Below, in pieces: positions 53,042 through 61,498 of a DNA stretch of 64,000 nt. Source of the DNA: JARRPM01 sp963792815 (lineage in GTDB: Bacteria > Pseudomonadota > Gammaproteobacteria > Pseudomonadales > Halieaceae). Under the pieces are notes generated by a model. The model was not told the DNA's origin, ran no database searches, and saw only the letters and a list, made by a program, of their open reading frames with translations. Position numbers and translations under genes: made by a program. The DNA lies in the NCBI GenBank assembly GCA_963792815.1, contig CAWBXR010000007.1, positions 355,202-419,201 on the forward strand, given 5' to 3'. Position 1 is the stretch's first letter; the number at the start of each line of letters is the position of its first letter.

Positions 53042-53509
53042 TTACTTGAGGCTTATCTGCCCCTCTTCCTCTACCCGCTGGGTGGGGACCAGCCCCCTGA
53101 AGTCGATTTTCGCGGTAAAGCGATAGGTCAGGTCGTCCTCCTGGGTTTGCCCCAGACTGGCCAGCAGCTTGAGCACCTGGAAAAGCTTGAGACTGGCCTC
53201 GATGGATACGACTCCCTCGCTGTAACCCTCGATGACCGGGACGTCCTTGCTGACGCCGGTGACCACCTCGGTCCCGACCAGCTCGACACTGTAACTGATA
53301 CCGGCAATATCCAGCGGTTGTTCATTGGGGTTTTGTACCCGCAGCTTGATCAGGAAGCGCGGGGCGCCACCTTCATTAGAAGGCAGACTGTCAAAACTCT
53401 CCAGCGAGACATTCGGCGGGTCCATCTGGGTGGTAAGGCTGGCGCACCCCGTCATCAATAACAACCAGGCCAATACTGTGATGCTATAACCGGCTACGCG
53501 ACTGGACAT
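53042..53509 (-). CDS. LEA type 2 (WHy domain) lipoprotein
   Basis: The 155-residue protein has a lipoprotein signal (SITVLAWLLLMTGCASL, lipid on Cys22) and a WHy/LEA-2 immunoglobulin-like fold: PNVSLESFDSLPSNEGGAP, FLIKLRVQNPNEQPLDIAGISYSV, EASLKLFQVLKLL. The fold is often linked to stress and outer-membrane transport. It faces the periplasm. It is convergent with the Na transporter gene and overlaps nothing. Confidence 0.85.
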   Translation of the reverse strand: MSSRVAGYSITVLAWLLLMTGCASLTTQMDPPNVSLESFDSLPSNEGGAPRFLIKLRVQNPNEQPLDIAGISYSVELVGTEVVTGVSKDVPVIEGYSEGVVSIEASLKLFQVLKLLASLGQTQEDDLTYRFTAKIDFRGLVPTQRVEEEGQISLK

Positions 53510-53545
53510 GGTGTTACTCCTGTGAACAACGATCAGTGGCAGTGC

Positions 53546-53701
53546 TCAGGGCTTCCCGCCCCGGGCACTGGTGAAAAAATAGGTAGCATAGGCGGCACTG
53601 CCGATGGCAAAAACGATTGCGACCCAATCGCCTGTGCGACTGTACATCCACAGGCTGAATACGAACATCGCCATGGCTACAAGCAGAGCGATCACCCGCA
53701 C
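53546..53701 (-). CDS. Small two-helix membrane protein, 51 residues
   Basis: A GTG start preceded by GGAG with 7-nt spacing opens a 51-codon frame: MRVIALLVAMAMFVFSLWMY, a short SRTGDW turn, then VAIVFAIGSAAYATYFFT and SARGGKP. Two hydrophobic helices and a positive tail make a credible small inner-membrane protein. It is too short for usual gene-finding thresholds. It lies upstream of the LEA-2 gene on the same strand, 36 bp away, and may be co-transcribed. No family recognised. Confidence 0.65.
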   Translation of the reverse strand: MRVIALLVAMAMFVFSLWMYSRTGDWVAIVFAIGSAAYATYFFTSARGGKP

Positions 53702-53932
53702 GCTAGTTCTCCGAAGCACCGCTTATCAACCATAGCCTTATGTTTTTCCAATGGAGGTCGCGGCTCAGTTTAGCGCGGCCGGAGGTGGATGCAACTCTCA
53801 CATAGCCTACAGCAGAACTGTCGAGTGCCGGGCTGGCGGTTACTGACCAACGTTACCATTGACGGCACAGTCACCAGCCAGCTGCTCAGCAGTAAAACTC
53901 ACCGGGATAAGCGTCCAGCCCCAGGAGCCGGC

Positions 53933-54460
53933 TCAGCGGCCCGTCGGCACATGAAAATCGATCGCGGCGGGCGGGGCGGAAAACGGCAGGTCGCCCCTCG
54001 TCAGTGCCGCCAGCGCACGTTCCCGATCCGCCCGATCGAATGTGCCTGTGGTAAGGCAAAATTCGACCAGGTTGTCATTCGGGTCCCTGGTATAAATGGA
54101 ATGGCACCAGTTGTGGTCGATCTCCATCACTTCGAGACCGGCATCGAGCCAGCACTGCCTGCGCTGTGCCAGCTCCTCCGGGCTTTCCACGCCAAAGGCA
54201 ACGTGGTTGATGTAGTCCGGCAGTCCTGCGGCCTTTGACAGGTTCGTTTCGATCTCCCCAGCCAACGGCACATCGTGCAGTTCCCAGAAGGCGATAAACG
54301 CGTCATTGCTTTCCATGCGATAGAAGAAATGTTTTGCCCAGCCACCACCCCGGACCTCGCCAATTTCTACCTTGACCAACTCGAATCCCATTAGCTCTTC
54401 ATAGAAGCGGTGGATCGCCTTCATGTCGCGGGCGGCCAGCGCCAGGTGGTGGTATGACAT
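53933..54460 (-). CDS. VOC (glyoxalase/dioxygenase fold) protein
   Basis: The 175-residue protein has two beta-alpha-beta-beta-beta halves: YHHLALAARDMKAIHRFYEE, GFELVKVE and HVAFGVESPEELAQRR, then HSIYTRDPNDNLVEFCLTTG. His4 and a Glu near the end (LVEFCL) fit a metal site of VOC dioxygenase/lyases. It starts directly at the stop of the CMD-like gene (no gap), so the two act together, perhaps in aromatic or thiol detoxification (inference). Substrate unknown. Confidence 0.87.
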   Translation of the reverse strand: MSYHHLALAARDMKAIHRFYEELMGFELVKVEIGEVRGGGWAKHFFYRMESNDAFIAFWELHDVPLAGEIETNLSKAAGLPDYINHVAFGVESPEELAQRRQCWLDAGLEVMEIDHNWCHSIYTRDPNDNLVEFCLTTGTFDRADRERALAALTRGDLPFSAPPAAIDFHVPTGR

Positions 54461-55111
54461 CTAGGAGTCCTCCCGGTTACGCTGGTCCACCATATTCATC
54501 ACGTCGTCAGAGCCCTCCGCCGGCGCGGCGATCTCGGTAATTCGTTCATCGATGTCGTCATATTCAAGCCGCAGGGCCCGGCTCATCACGGCGTGCATAT
54601 CGTACAGGGCTGTAATATAGGTCAGCTCCAGGATCGCCTCGTCCGACAACTCCCGCCTGAGCGCCTCGAACACCGCATCCTGCACCCGCCCGCCCTCGAG
54701 GACCAGGGCGTCGGTGTACGCCAGTACGGCGCGCTCCAGGGGGGTAAAGGCATCACTGACCTGCCAGCCGGCTATCGCCAGGATCTTGTCATCGGCTATT
54801 CCGACCGAACGGCATGACTTGCAGTGTTGGGAGTAGACAAAGCGGGAGCCCCTGGCAAAACCGGCACGGGTCTGGCCCAGCTCCCTCAGCTGCGGATCCA
54901 GCTTGCGACCCGGGTCGCGGTAAAAGCGGAAGCCATTGACCGCGTGTTCCAGGCAATCGGGCACCAATGCAAACACCGTCCACCAGTTGCCCGGTGTCCC
55001 GGTGCTGGTTCCGGGCTGACTGACCGGGTCACGGCCAGGGAACAGAAGGTCATACATCCTGGTGGCGAGGGACCCCGCCTCTTCTCGTGCTACCTCTCGC
55101 AATCTCGGCAT
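54461..55111 (-). CDS. Carboxymuconolactone decarboxylase/AhpD-like protein
   Basis: From MPRLREVAREEAGSLATRMYD the 216-residue protein is helical and carries the AhpD-type Cys pair and His in SQHCKSCRSVGI (residues about 96-107), with ELTYITALYDMHAVMSRA near 180. These proteins act as peroxidase-like or decarboxylase enzymes. GGAG 7 nt upstream supports this start; the frame opens much earlier (55294) but that part is AT-rich non-coding. The gene is immediately followed by the VOC gene. Confidence 0.85.
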   Translation of the reverse strand: MPRLREVAREEAGSLATRMYDLLFPGRDPVSQPGTSTGTPGNWWTVFALVPDCLEHAVNGFRFYRDPGRKLDPQLRELGQTRAGFARGSRFVYSQHCKSCRSVGIADDKILAIAGWQVSDAFTPLERAVLAYTDALVLEGGRVQDAVFEALRRELSDEAILELTYITALYDMHAVMSRALRLEYDDIDERITEIAAPAEGSDDVMNMVDQRNREDS

Positions 55112-55379
55112 CAGGTTTCTCCAAGAAATCGGAAGCCGCCAGCATAACCCGGCGTAAGCGGGGCTGGAAAGCATTAGAAAATGGTTGAATAAATACTTAC
55201 ATCTATTTGTTTTTATTGATTTATTAACTATTTCATGGCGTAAAAAACCCTGGGAGTTGTCCCATGCCCTACTGTGGAGACACTTTCCGTGCATTCCGGC
55301 CAGAGGTGGAGCAGTGACACCAACTGTCGCTCATGAACAATTTAGCGGGAGGCGGGAAATCAACCAGCGGGTTACCATT

Positions 55380-56585
55380 TCAGGAAGTGTTCCGCGGCAG
55401 CACGGCGAGCGCTTCTGTTTCACAAAGCAGTTCAGGACGGCAGACCTCCGCCGCAACTAAAACGTTGGGAAAGCCCTCATAGCCGGCATCGCGGAACTTC
55501 TCCCGCAGGCGCCGGGCATCTGCTGGGTTTTTTACGTACGTTATCGCGTAGACCACGTCGCCAAAGCTTGCCCCCTGTCCCTTGAGCAGTGCTGCGACGT
55601 TCACCAGCATTCGGTCCGCCTGGGCTTCGAAGTCGTCCAGGTGAACCGTCCGGCCCGCTTCGTCCAGGCTTGCAGTTCCGGAAATATGCAGCGCGACCTT
55701 GTTTGTTTCCATTATCCGCATGCCGCGGGAAAAGTCCGAGCCGTACACCGGTGCTTCATTCAGCGTGGGCGTGGTCATAACCGTCCGCGCGGTGGGGGTG
55801 TCGCCCTTGACTGCATAGAACCCCAGCAAGAGATCGTGTTCTTCGGGCACCAGCCCCGCACCGATACCGGTACTGGCCGGGATGGGGTCGACGCCGCGCG
55901 ACTCGAAGAACTCCCGCCTGGCCCGGTTGAAGCCCGCGTAGTCGCGCTCCATTTCCGGGAAATAGATCCAGGTTCGCATGACATCGCCGAAATCCATTCC
56001 CGCCTGCTGCAGCAGGTTCTCGGCAACAGCGAACATGGCATGTGTTTGCTCGTAGGAGTCATCACCGCGCCCGTAGAGACCACCCGCGTAGAGCCGTGCC
56101 TCATCGCCTACCTGGACACGCAGACCGTGCAAGCGAGCACACTCGTCACAGCTGCAGGCCGTCTGAGCCTTGAAAGTGTCTGAGCGCAAAGTTGCTTGAT
56201 GGGGGATGATTGCCTGGATCAGGACTTCCAGATGAGCGCCCTGATTCAAGGGGGGTTGTTCGATTTCAGACGTTGCAGGTTGGTGAGTTTCTTGCCCGAC
56301 CGCTGCCAGCACCTGGTCGCGCGCGGCTCGAACAGAATCCAGGTCAGTCTCCCGGTTCCGCAGGAAGAGCGTCTCGTAAACCACCGACTGGAAACCGCCA
56401 CCCTCTGCCTCAAGTGTCGCGAGAATTGCACGATAGACTGCTTCTGCCTGTTGACCGGGATCAGCAAGATCAGGGTCGGGCTGGCAGTTGAAAAAAAGCT
56501 CCAGCGCGTCGGGACCGTCCACGCGGCGCAGCGTTATTGTACAGCCAACGGACTCGATAACTTCAGCAGTGGTTACGGCAGACAC
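55380..56585 (-). CDS. Tandem Rid-superfamily protein, FkbO/chorismatase-like
   Basis: The 401-residue protein has two YjgF/Rid-like halves: residues ~135-265 (GGLYGRGDDSYEQTHAMFAV; RTWIYFPEMERDYAGFNRAR; STGIGAG) and ~285-395 (ISGTASLDEAGRTVHLDDFE; AITYVKNPADARRL; EVCRPELLCETEALAV). The Arg of VCRPELLCE is the Rid catalytic signature. The layout resembles FkbO/Hyg5 chorismatases, but their residues were not confirmed. A cysteine pair (CSCDEC) near 143 is unusual. Imine hydrolysis or chorismate cleavage are the two options. It stands between the CMD and beta-helix genes. Confidence 0.78.
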   Translation of the reverse strand: MSAVTTAEVIESVGCTITLRRVDGPDALELFFNCQPDPDLADPGQQAEAVYRAILATLEAEGGGFQSVVYETLFLRNRETDLDSVRAARDQVLAAVGQETHQPATSEIEQPPLNQGAHLEVLIQAIIPHQATLRSDTFKAQTACSCDECARLHGLRVQVGDEARLYAGGLYGRGDDSYEQTHAMFAVAENLLQQAGMDFGDVMRTWIYFPEMERDYAGFNRARREFFESRGVDPIPASTGIGAGLVPEEHDLLLGFYAVKGDTPTARTVMTTPTLNEAPVYGSDFSRGMRIMETNKVALHISGTASLDEAGRTVHLDDFEAQADRMLVNVAALLKGQGASFGDVVYAITYVKNPADARRLREKFRDAGYEGFPNVLVAAEVCRPELLCETEALAVLPRNTS

Positions 56586-56618
56586 TAGTATCGTCTATAA
56601 ATGGGTGAACTTAAGTAA

Positions 56619-56642
56619 CTTGGGCCGCTTAAGCGGCCCAAG
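56619..56642 (-). terminator. Perfect 24-bp palindrome after the beta-helix gene
   Basis: CTTGGGCCGCTT / AAGCGGCCCAAG is a 12-bp perfect inverted repeat, 26 nt past the stop codon of the beta-helix gene. The T-tail is weak (TTACTT), so it is a probable but imperfect terminator. Confidence 0.55.
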
Positions 56643-56668
56643 ATTACAAGCTGGACTTGCCGGGAGGG

Positions 56669-57910
56669 CTAGCAACCGTCCGTGGGCAGCTCATCCGATA
56701 TCCCGGAAATAGCATCTATGGAGACTGAGACGAACCCATTCTTGGGCTTGTTCTTCTGGAAGCAGTTGCCACTCGTATCAAATCCGAAGGCTTGCTCCAA
56801 TGGCTGAGCGTAAAGTATATCTGATGGCGGTAGTTCGGCGCCATCAGGAGGCGCATTACCATTGTCGTACACGTAGTTCTGGGCCACCAGGTTGTTTGTT
56901 GATGCGGGCACTCCTCTGAGGGGTGGCACTGCACACTTGGTGGGGTCCGCAATTCCAAGACCGGTACACCAGCCCAGTACCGCAATTCCGACATAGCCGT
57001 TGCCTTCAACGTTGTTCTTGGCGATGACATGATCACTGACGCCCGATAACAAGATGCCAATCCCACTGGGCAGGTTACCCTGTAAGCTATCATCCGGGGC
57101 ATCGTTTTCCCTGTTGTTGTCATAGATGTCATTGTGCTCGATAACCCAGTTCGCCATAACGGGCAGTGCCGGGTTTCCAGCCCCGTTTGGATGGAACAAG
57201 CCCACCCCGATGGTATTATTGTAAATTTCGTTCTGGATTACCGTTACATTGTTCGAGACTGTGATCTCGAAACCAATGACACTATCGCGGAGCTCGTTGC
57301 CGATAACGCGCACGTTTTCTGAACCAGCAATCCACATTGCCGTATCCGTTGAACCGTAAGAAACGTTGTCACGCACCAGGCCGTTAGCGGAGAGTGTCGG
57401 GTAAATGCCGTTGCCGTTGTCGTAACCGTTACGTGCTGACTCATTACGAACGAATTCGAAACCGTCCACCCAACGCGTCTGTATACCGTTTTTCGGGAAA
57501 TCCTCCACCGTGAAGCCACGAACGTAAAAGCCCTGGAGCTCTCTGCTTCGACATTCCATCCCTTTTGGCGTGTCGTCCTTAACGTCGTAATCGCAGCCAG
57601 CGGGAGCCGCATAGACACCGGTTTCCTGGAGCTGGTTCACAACCAGGCGGACCTTGCCGGCTTCACCCCGGCCTTTCTTTACCTTGCCGATCAGGCGGAT
57701 GTTGTCTTTCTGGATTCGAAGACCGTATCGGCCATTATCAATTTCCTGGTACTCCCCGGGCTCGACCAGAACGGTATCGCCCGGTGCCGCAATATCAATA
57801 GCTGCCTGTATAGAGTCGCCCGGGTAAACCCGATGGACGGCTGCCTGGGCGGCGGTAGCTGAAACGAGCATCGCTCCTGCGATGAGCGCACCGATATAAC
57901 CTTTATTCAT
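56669..57910 (-). CDS. Right-handed beta-helix protein, NosD/pectate-lyase-like fold
   Basis: The 413-residue exported protein has a signal peptide (MNKGYIGALIAGAMLVSATA) and many beta-helix coils: VLVEPGEYQEIDNGRYGLRI, GFYVRGFTVEDFPKNGIQT, NGLVRDNVSYGSTDTAMWI, VRVIGNELRDSVIGFEITVS and VIEHNDIYDNNRENDAP. The repeats of Asn/Asp at coil ends are typical. Such proteins bind or cut polysaccharides; no catalytic site is recognised. Six cysteines (for example CDYDVK, WCTG) may pair. It is divergent from the heme/PD40 gene with 296 bp between them. Confidence 0.85.
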   Translation of the reverse strand: MNKGYIGALIAGAMLVSATAAQAAVHRVYPGDSIQAAIDIAAPGDTVLVEPGEYQEIDNGRYGLRIQKDNIRLIGKVKKGRGEAGKVRLVVNQLQETGVYAAPAGCDYDVKDDTPKGMECRSRELQGFYVRGFTVEDFPKNGIQTRWVDGFEFVRNESARNGYDNGNGIYPTLSANGLVRDNVSYGSTDTAMWIAGSENVRVIGNELRDSVIGFEITVSNNVTVIQNEIYNNTIGVGLFHPNGAGNPALPVMANWVIEHNDIYDNNRENDAPDDSLQGNLPSGIGILLSGVSDHVIAKNNVEGNGYVGIAVLGWCTGLGIADPTKCAVPPLRGVPASTNNLVAQNYVYDNGNAPPDGAELPPSDILYAQPLEQAFGFDTSGNCFQKNKPKNGFVSVSIDAISGISDELPTDGC

Positions 57911-58206
57911 CTTTATTCTCCAGATGTTACACAGGGTTTTTGCGGGCGTGACGCTCGCCCCCCACCGGGAAATTATCTTCCGCGATCATAGTTTATAGAT
58001 GCTCTTCCATGACCTGTCAAACCTGGCTGCAAATCCAGGGAATTGCACAGGACTGACAGTCCAAACTATTGCACTGGCGAGGCCAATTGACTTCGCATTA
58101 GCGATCAAACAAACTCCGCGAGAACCGCTATCAAGAACTTCCCGACGGAGAAACCACATTATTTCTACAGGTATACAAGCGCCAAATCGGTGCCGCCAAA
58201 GCGGGC

Positions 58207-60436
58207 TTGCTAATCCTGGCCCTGGTGGGTCTCCTCGGCTGCCAAAACGATGCCGGCGAAGGTCCCATCGCGTTCCCCGGTGCCGCGTCCGGACAGCTGG
58301 AGATCACCTACCCGCTCGACGAAACGCTGTTCCCGCCCGATATTGTCGCCCCGACATTCACCTGGGAAGACGAGACCGATGGCATCGAGCAGTGGCAGGT
58401 CCTCGTGGATTTCGGTCGAGAGCAGGAGATTCTGCGCTTTTCCACCGCCGAGCCGAGCTGGCGCCCATCCGAGGAAGACTGGGCAGACCTGAAACAGCTT
58501 TCCACCGCAAATGACGCCAGGGTGGCCGTCGTCGGTATTGATGCAGAGGGTGATACCACCTCCTCAGCGAGCATCCGTATTCGCACCTCAACCGACCCGG
58601 TCGGGGACTCGATCTATTATAGGGAGGTCCCCCTTCCTTTCATCTCCGCCGTACAGGACCCCTCGCGTATCCGCTGGCGCTTCGGTTCAGTCGACTCACA
58701 GGAACAACCACCCATCGTTCTGGAAAACCTGCCGGTCTGTGGCAACTGCCACTCCTTCTCCGGCGACGGCGGCGTACTGGGCATGGACGTTGACTACGGC
58801 AACGACAAGGGAGGCTACGCCATTCTCCCGGTGTCAAAGGACATGGTGCTGAACGACGAGAAGATCATCACCTGGAGCGACTACAAAAAAGATGATGGTG
58901 AGGCCACCTTCGGGCTGCTGTCACAGGTTTCGCCCGACGGCCGCTACGTTATCAGCACCGTAAAGGATCGCGCCGTATTCGTGGCTACGCCGGGCATCGA
59001 ATTCTCCCAGTTGTTCTTCCCGATCAAGGGCATACTCGTGGTCTACGACACGGTGACCGGTAGCTATACGGCACTGCCTGGAGCTGACGATCCCGAGTAC
59101 GTCCAGAGCAACCCGACCTGGAGCCCTGACGGCAAGTGGGTCGTGTTTGCCAGAACCAAGGCCTATCAGAAAGAGTCAATCGCCAACATCAACAGCATTC
59201 TGTTGAACGAGAACGACGTCCCCGAGTTCATCGAAGACAAGGAGCCCTTCAAATTCGACCTGTATCGGGTACCGTTCAACGAAGGGCGCGGCGGCAAGGC
59301 CGAGCCCATCGCTGGCGCGTCTCACAACGGCATGAGCAACTTCTTCGCCAAGTTCTCCCCCGACGGCAAGTGGATCGTCTTTACCCAGGCCGAAAACTAT
59401 ATGCTGCTGATGCCAGACAGCGAACTCTACATTATTCCGGCCGAAGGCGGTGAGGCCCGGCGCCTGCGCGCCAATACCTCGCGGATGAACTCCTGGCACA
59501 GCTTCTCCTCGAACGGGAAATGGCTGGTTTTCTCCTCAAAGGCCAACACCCCCTACACCCAGCTGTTCCTGACCCACATTGACGAGGAAGGTAATTCGAC
59601 ACCCCCGGTCGTGCTCGATCGATTCACTGGCGAATACGGCGCAGCTAACATCCCCGAGTTTGTCCCACTACCCGCCGACGCCATTGCGAAGATCCAGGAG
59701 AAATTCCTGGATGCCTACTCATTCCTTCGTGCAGGTATGGCCAACGAGACGGACCGGCAACTACCCCGCGGCCGTAAAGGCCTACGATCGGGGTCTTGCC
59801 GTTGAACCGGAGAACGTGGAACTCTTGAACGCCAGGGGCTTTGCCCTGTTTCAACAGGGTGAAAGCGAGCAAGCCGTGATCTCGCTGGCAAAGGCGATTG
59901 AGGTCGATCCAAAACACTGGAAAGCGCACAACAACATGGCCCTCGCGTCAGTTGACATGGGTGAGTTCGAAATCGCCGAAGCGCATTACCGGGAATCGCT
60001 GGCTATCGAGCCGCAACCCGCCATCTATAACGACCTGGGCTTCGTGCTTGAACGCCAGGGGCTGCCATTCGAGGCAGTCGACATGTATCGCAAGTCACTG
60101 GAACTGGACCCCGAATCGGCCGCTGCACATTTCAATCTCGCCTCTTCGCTTGCGCGCAGCGGCGAGTTCACCGAGGCCGAGCAGCATTTTCGCGCGGTGC
60201 TGGAAAAAGACCCCGGCAGCCAGGCTTACACAGGCCTGGGTATTGTCCAGTGGCAACAGGGACGACAGGACGAAGGTATCGCCAGCATGCGGGCGGCGAT
60301 AGCGGCAGACCCCGAGAATGCCACCGCCCATGACCAACTGGGTAAAATGCTGCTGCAGAAGGGCGAACTGGAGGAAGCGCGCAAGGAACTGGCGCAGGCG
60401 AAAGCCCTGGACCCCAGTCTGGGTAACGTACAGTAG
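58207..60436 (+). CDS. Lipoprotein with c-type heme site, PD40 propeller and TPRs, frameshifted
   Basis: Two frames together give about 742 residues. The first starts at a TTG (no ATG or strong ribosome site) with lipobox LVGLLGC, then a c-heme motif VCGNCH (Cys178, Cys181, His182), and PD40/TolB-like blades (NPTWSPDGKWVVFART; AKFSPDGKWIVFTQAEN; SFSSNGKWLVFSSKANT). At residue 514 an extra base (about 59749) breaks it; the second frame continues RTGNYPAAVKAYDRGLAVEP and seven TPRs (EFEIAEAHYRESLAIEPQ; GLPFEAVDMYRKSLELDP). MANE-RTGNYPAAVKAYD is a natural junction. Without correction two truncated proteins would result. The role could be periplasmic electron transfer coupled to scaffold building (inference). 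Confidence 0.82.
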
Positions 60437-60493
60437 GAAATCGAAGCTGAGCGCCCATCCCGGGAATGAATGGGTGCGAATGTACTGAAGTAA

Positions 60494-60581
60494 TGGCGGT
60501 GAGGGAGGGATTTGAACCCTCGATACGTTGCCGTATACACACTTTCCAGGCGTGCGCCTTCGACCACTCGGCCACCTCACC
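60494..60581 (-). tRNA. tRNA-Ser (GGA anticodon), CCA encoded
   Basis: The minus strand folds as a class II tRNA: acceptor GGTGAGG / CCTCACC, D-arm TGGCCGAGTGGTCGAAGGC, anticodon loop CTGGAAA with GGA, long variable arm around GTGTATACGGCAACGTATC, T-loop GGTTCAAATCC and discriminator G with CCA. This is the UCC-reading serine tRNA. Confidence 0.97.
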
Positions 60582-60594
60582 GTTGAGGGCGCGC

Positions 60595-60623
60595 ATCATA
60601 TCACAAGATCCGGCCCATGCCAG
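60595..60623 (-). promoter_or_regulatory. Sigma-70-type promoter of tRNA-Ser
   Basis: The minus strand has CTGGCA, a 17-nt spacer and TATGAT, followed by a GC-rich discriminator (GCGCGCCC) as in stringently controlled stable-RNA promoters. The -35 matches 4 of 6, the -10 5 of 6 consensus positions. Confidence 0.6.
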
Positions 60624-60666
60624 TCCCGCCGGGGATTATTCCACCACAGCGCCAGTCGGGTCGGAA

Positions 60667-61491
60667 TTATTGCCGGTTCAGCCGCGGCAGTGGCCGCGCG
60701 GCCGGGTCTGTGCTTCGCAGGGGATTGATATCGAGCCCGCCGCGGCGGGTGTAGAACGCCTGTATGTGCAGGAAATCGGGGGCGACCCGCCGGTGAATAT
60801 CGCAGAACATGCGCTCGACACACTGCTCGTGAAACTCCTGGTGACGCCGGTAAGCGAGGATGTAACGCAACAGGGATGAGTGCTCCAGCAGCGGGCCCCG
60901 GTAGTGCACCCAGACGCTGGCCCAGTCAGGCTGGCCTGTCACCGGGCAGAGGGAACGCAGCAGATGGGTATAGACCTGCTCATCCCCCGCCTGCCCGGGG
61001 CGCAGCTGCAACATATCCGCGCTGGGCTCACCCTCGGGCACAGCCACCTCCAGTTCATCCAGGCAGCGCCCGGCAAGGTGGCCGCCGGCCAGTGCCGGAT
61101 CGTCCGGCGGCAGCAGGTCCAGGCCGATCTCGCTGCCCACCACGGCGGCAATGTCGCGCCTAATCAGGGCGGCAACCTCATCCTCGCTGGCGAAACGGGT
61201 GTTGTTGAGGGAGTTGAGGTAGAGCTTGAAGGACTTGGATTCCACCAGGTTGGGGGATGTTGCGGGGATGCTGACACGGCCTACCCGCACCAGCGGCCTG
61301 CCCTGGCTATCCAGCCAGGAGATCTCGTAGGCGTGCCACAGGTCGATGCCGCAAAAGGGCGTGGCGCCCTCGCAGCCCAGGGTTGCGCGACCCGATGCCC
61401 GGGGTATGGGATAGAGCAATTCGGGGGCGTAGTGCTCGACAGCCGGCGTCTGCCGCCCCAGCAGCATATCCTGCCCGTGATCGGTGGCCAC
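60667..61491 (-). CDS. queF: NADPH-dependent 7-cyano-7-deazaguanine reductase, bimodular QueF
   Basis: The 274-residue enzyme reduces preQ0 to preQ1 in queuosine synthesis. Conserved signatures are the N-terminal specificity segment NLVESKSFKLYLNSLNNTRF (residues 81-100), catalytic Cys182 with Asp189 in SLCPVTGQPDW, and SSLLRYILAYRRHQEFHEQC. This is the two-module type found in Proteobacteria. It is next to tRNA-Ser by position only. It ends 85 bp from the tRNA and its start is 8 bp from the ABC permease stop. Confidence 0.96.
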   Translation of the reverse strand: MATDHGQDMLLGRQTPAVEHYAPELLYPIPRASGRATLGCEGATPFCGIDLWHAYEISWLDSQGRPLVRVGRVSIPATSPNLVESKSFKLYLNSLNNTRFASEDEVAALIRRDIAAVVGSEIGLDLLPPDDPALAGGHLAGRCLDELEVAVPEGEPSADMLQLRPGQAGDEQVYTHLLRSLCPVTGQPDWASVWVHYRGPLLEHSSLLRYILAYRRHQEFHEQCVERMFCDIHRRVAPDFLHIQAFYTRRGGLDINPLRSTDPAARPLPRLNRQ

Positions 61492-61498
61492 AGCGTAC

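Noticed and set aside
59579..59748. Separate start of a TPR protein at 59579
   Set aside because: The first residues are an out-of-frame reading of the PD40 region; the TPR part is better explained as a frameshifted continuation.
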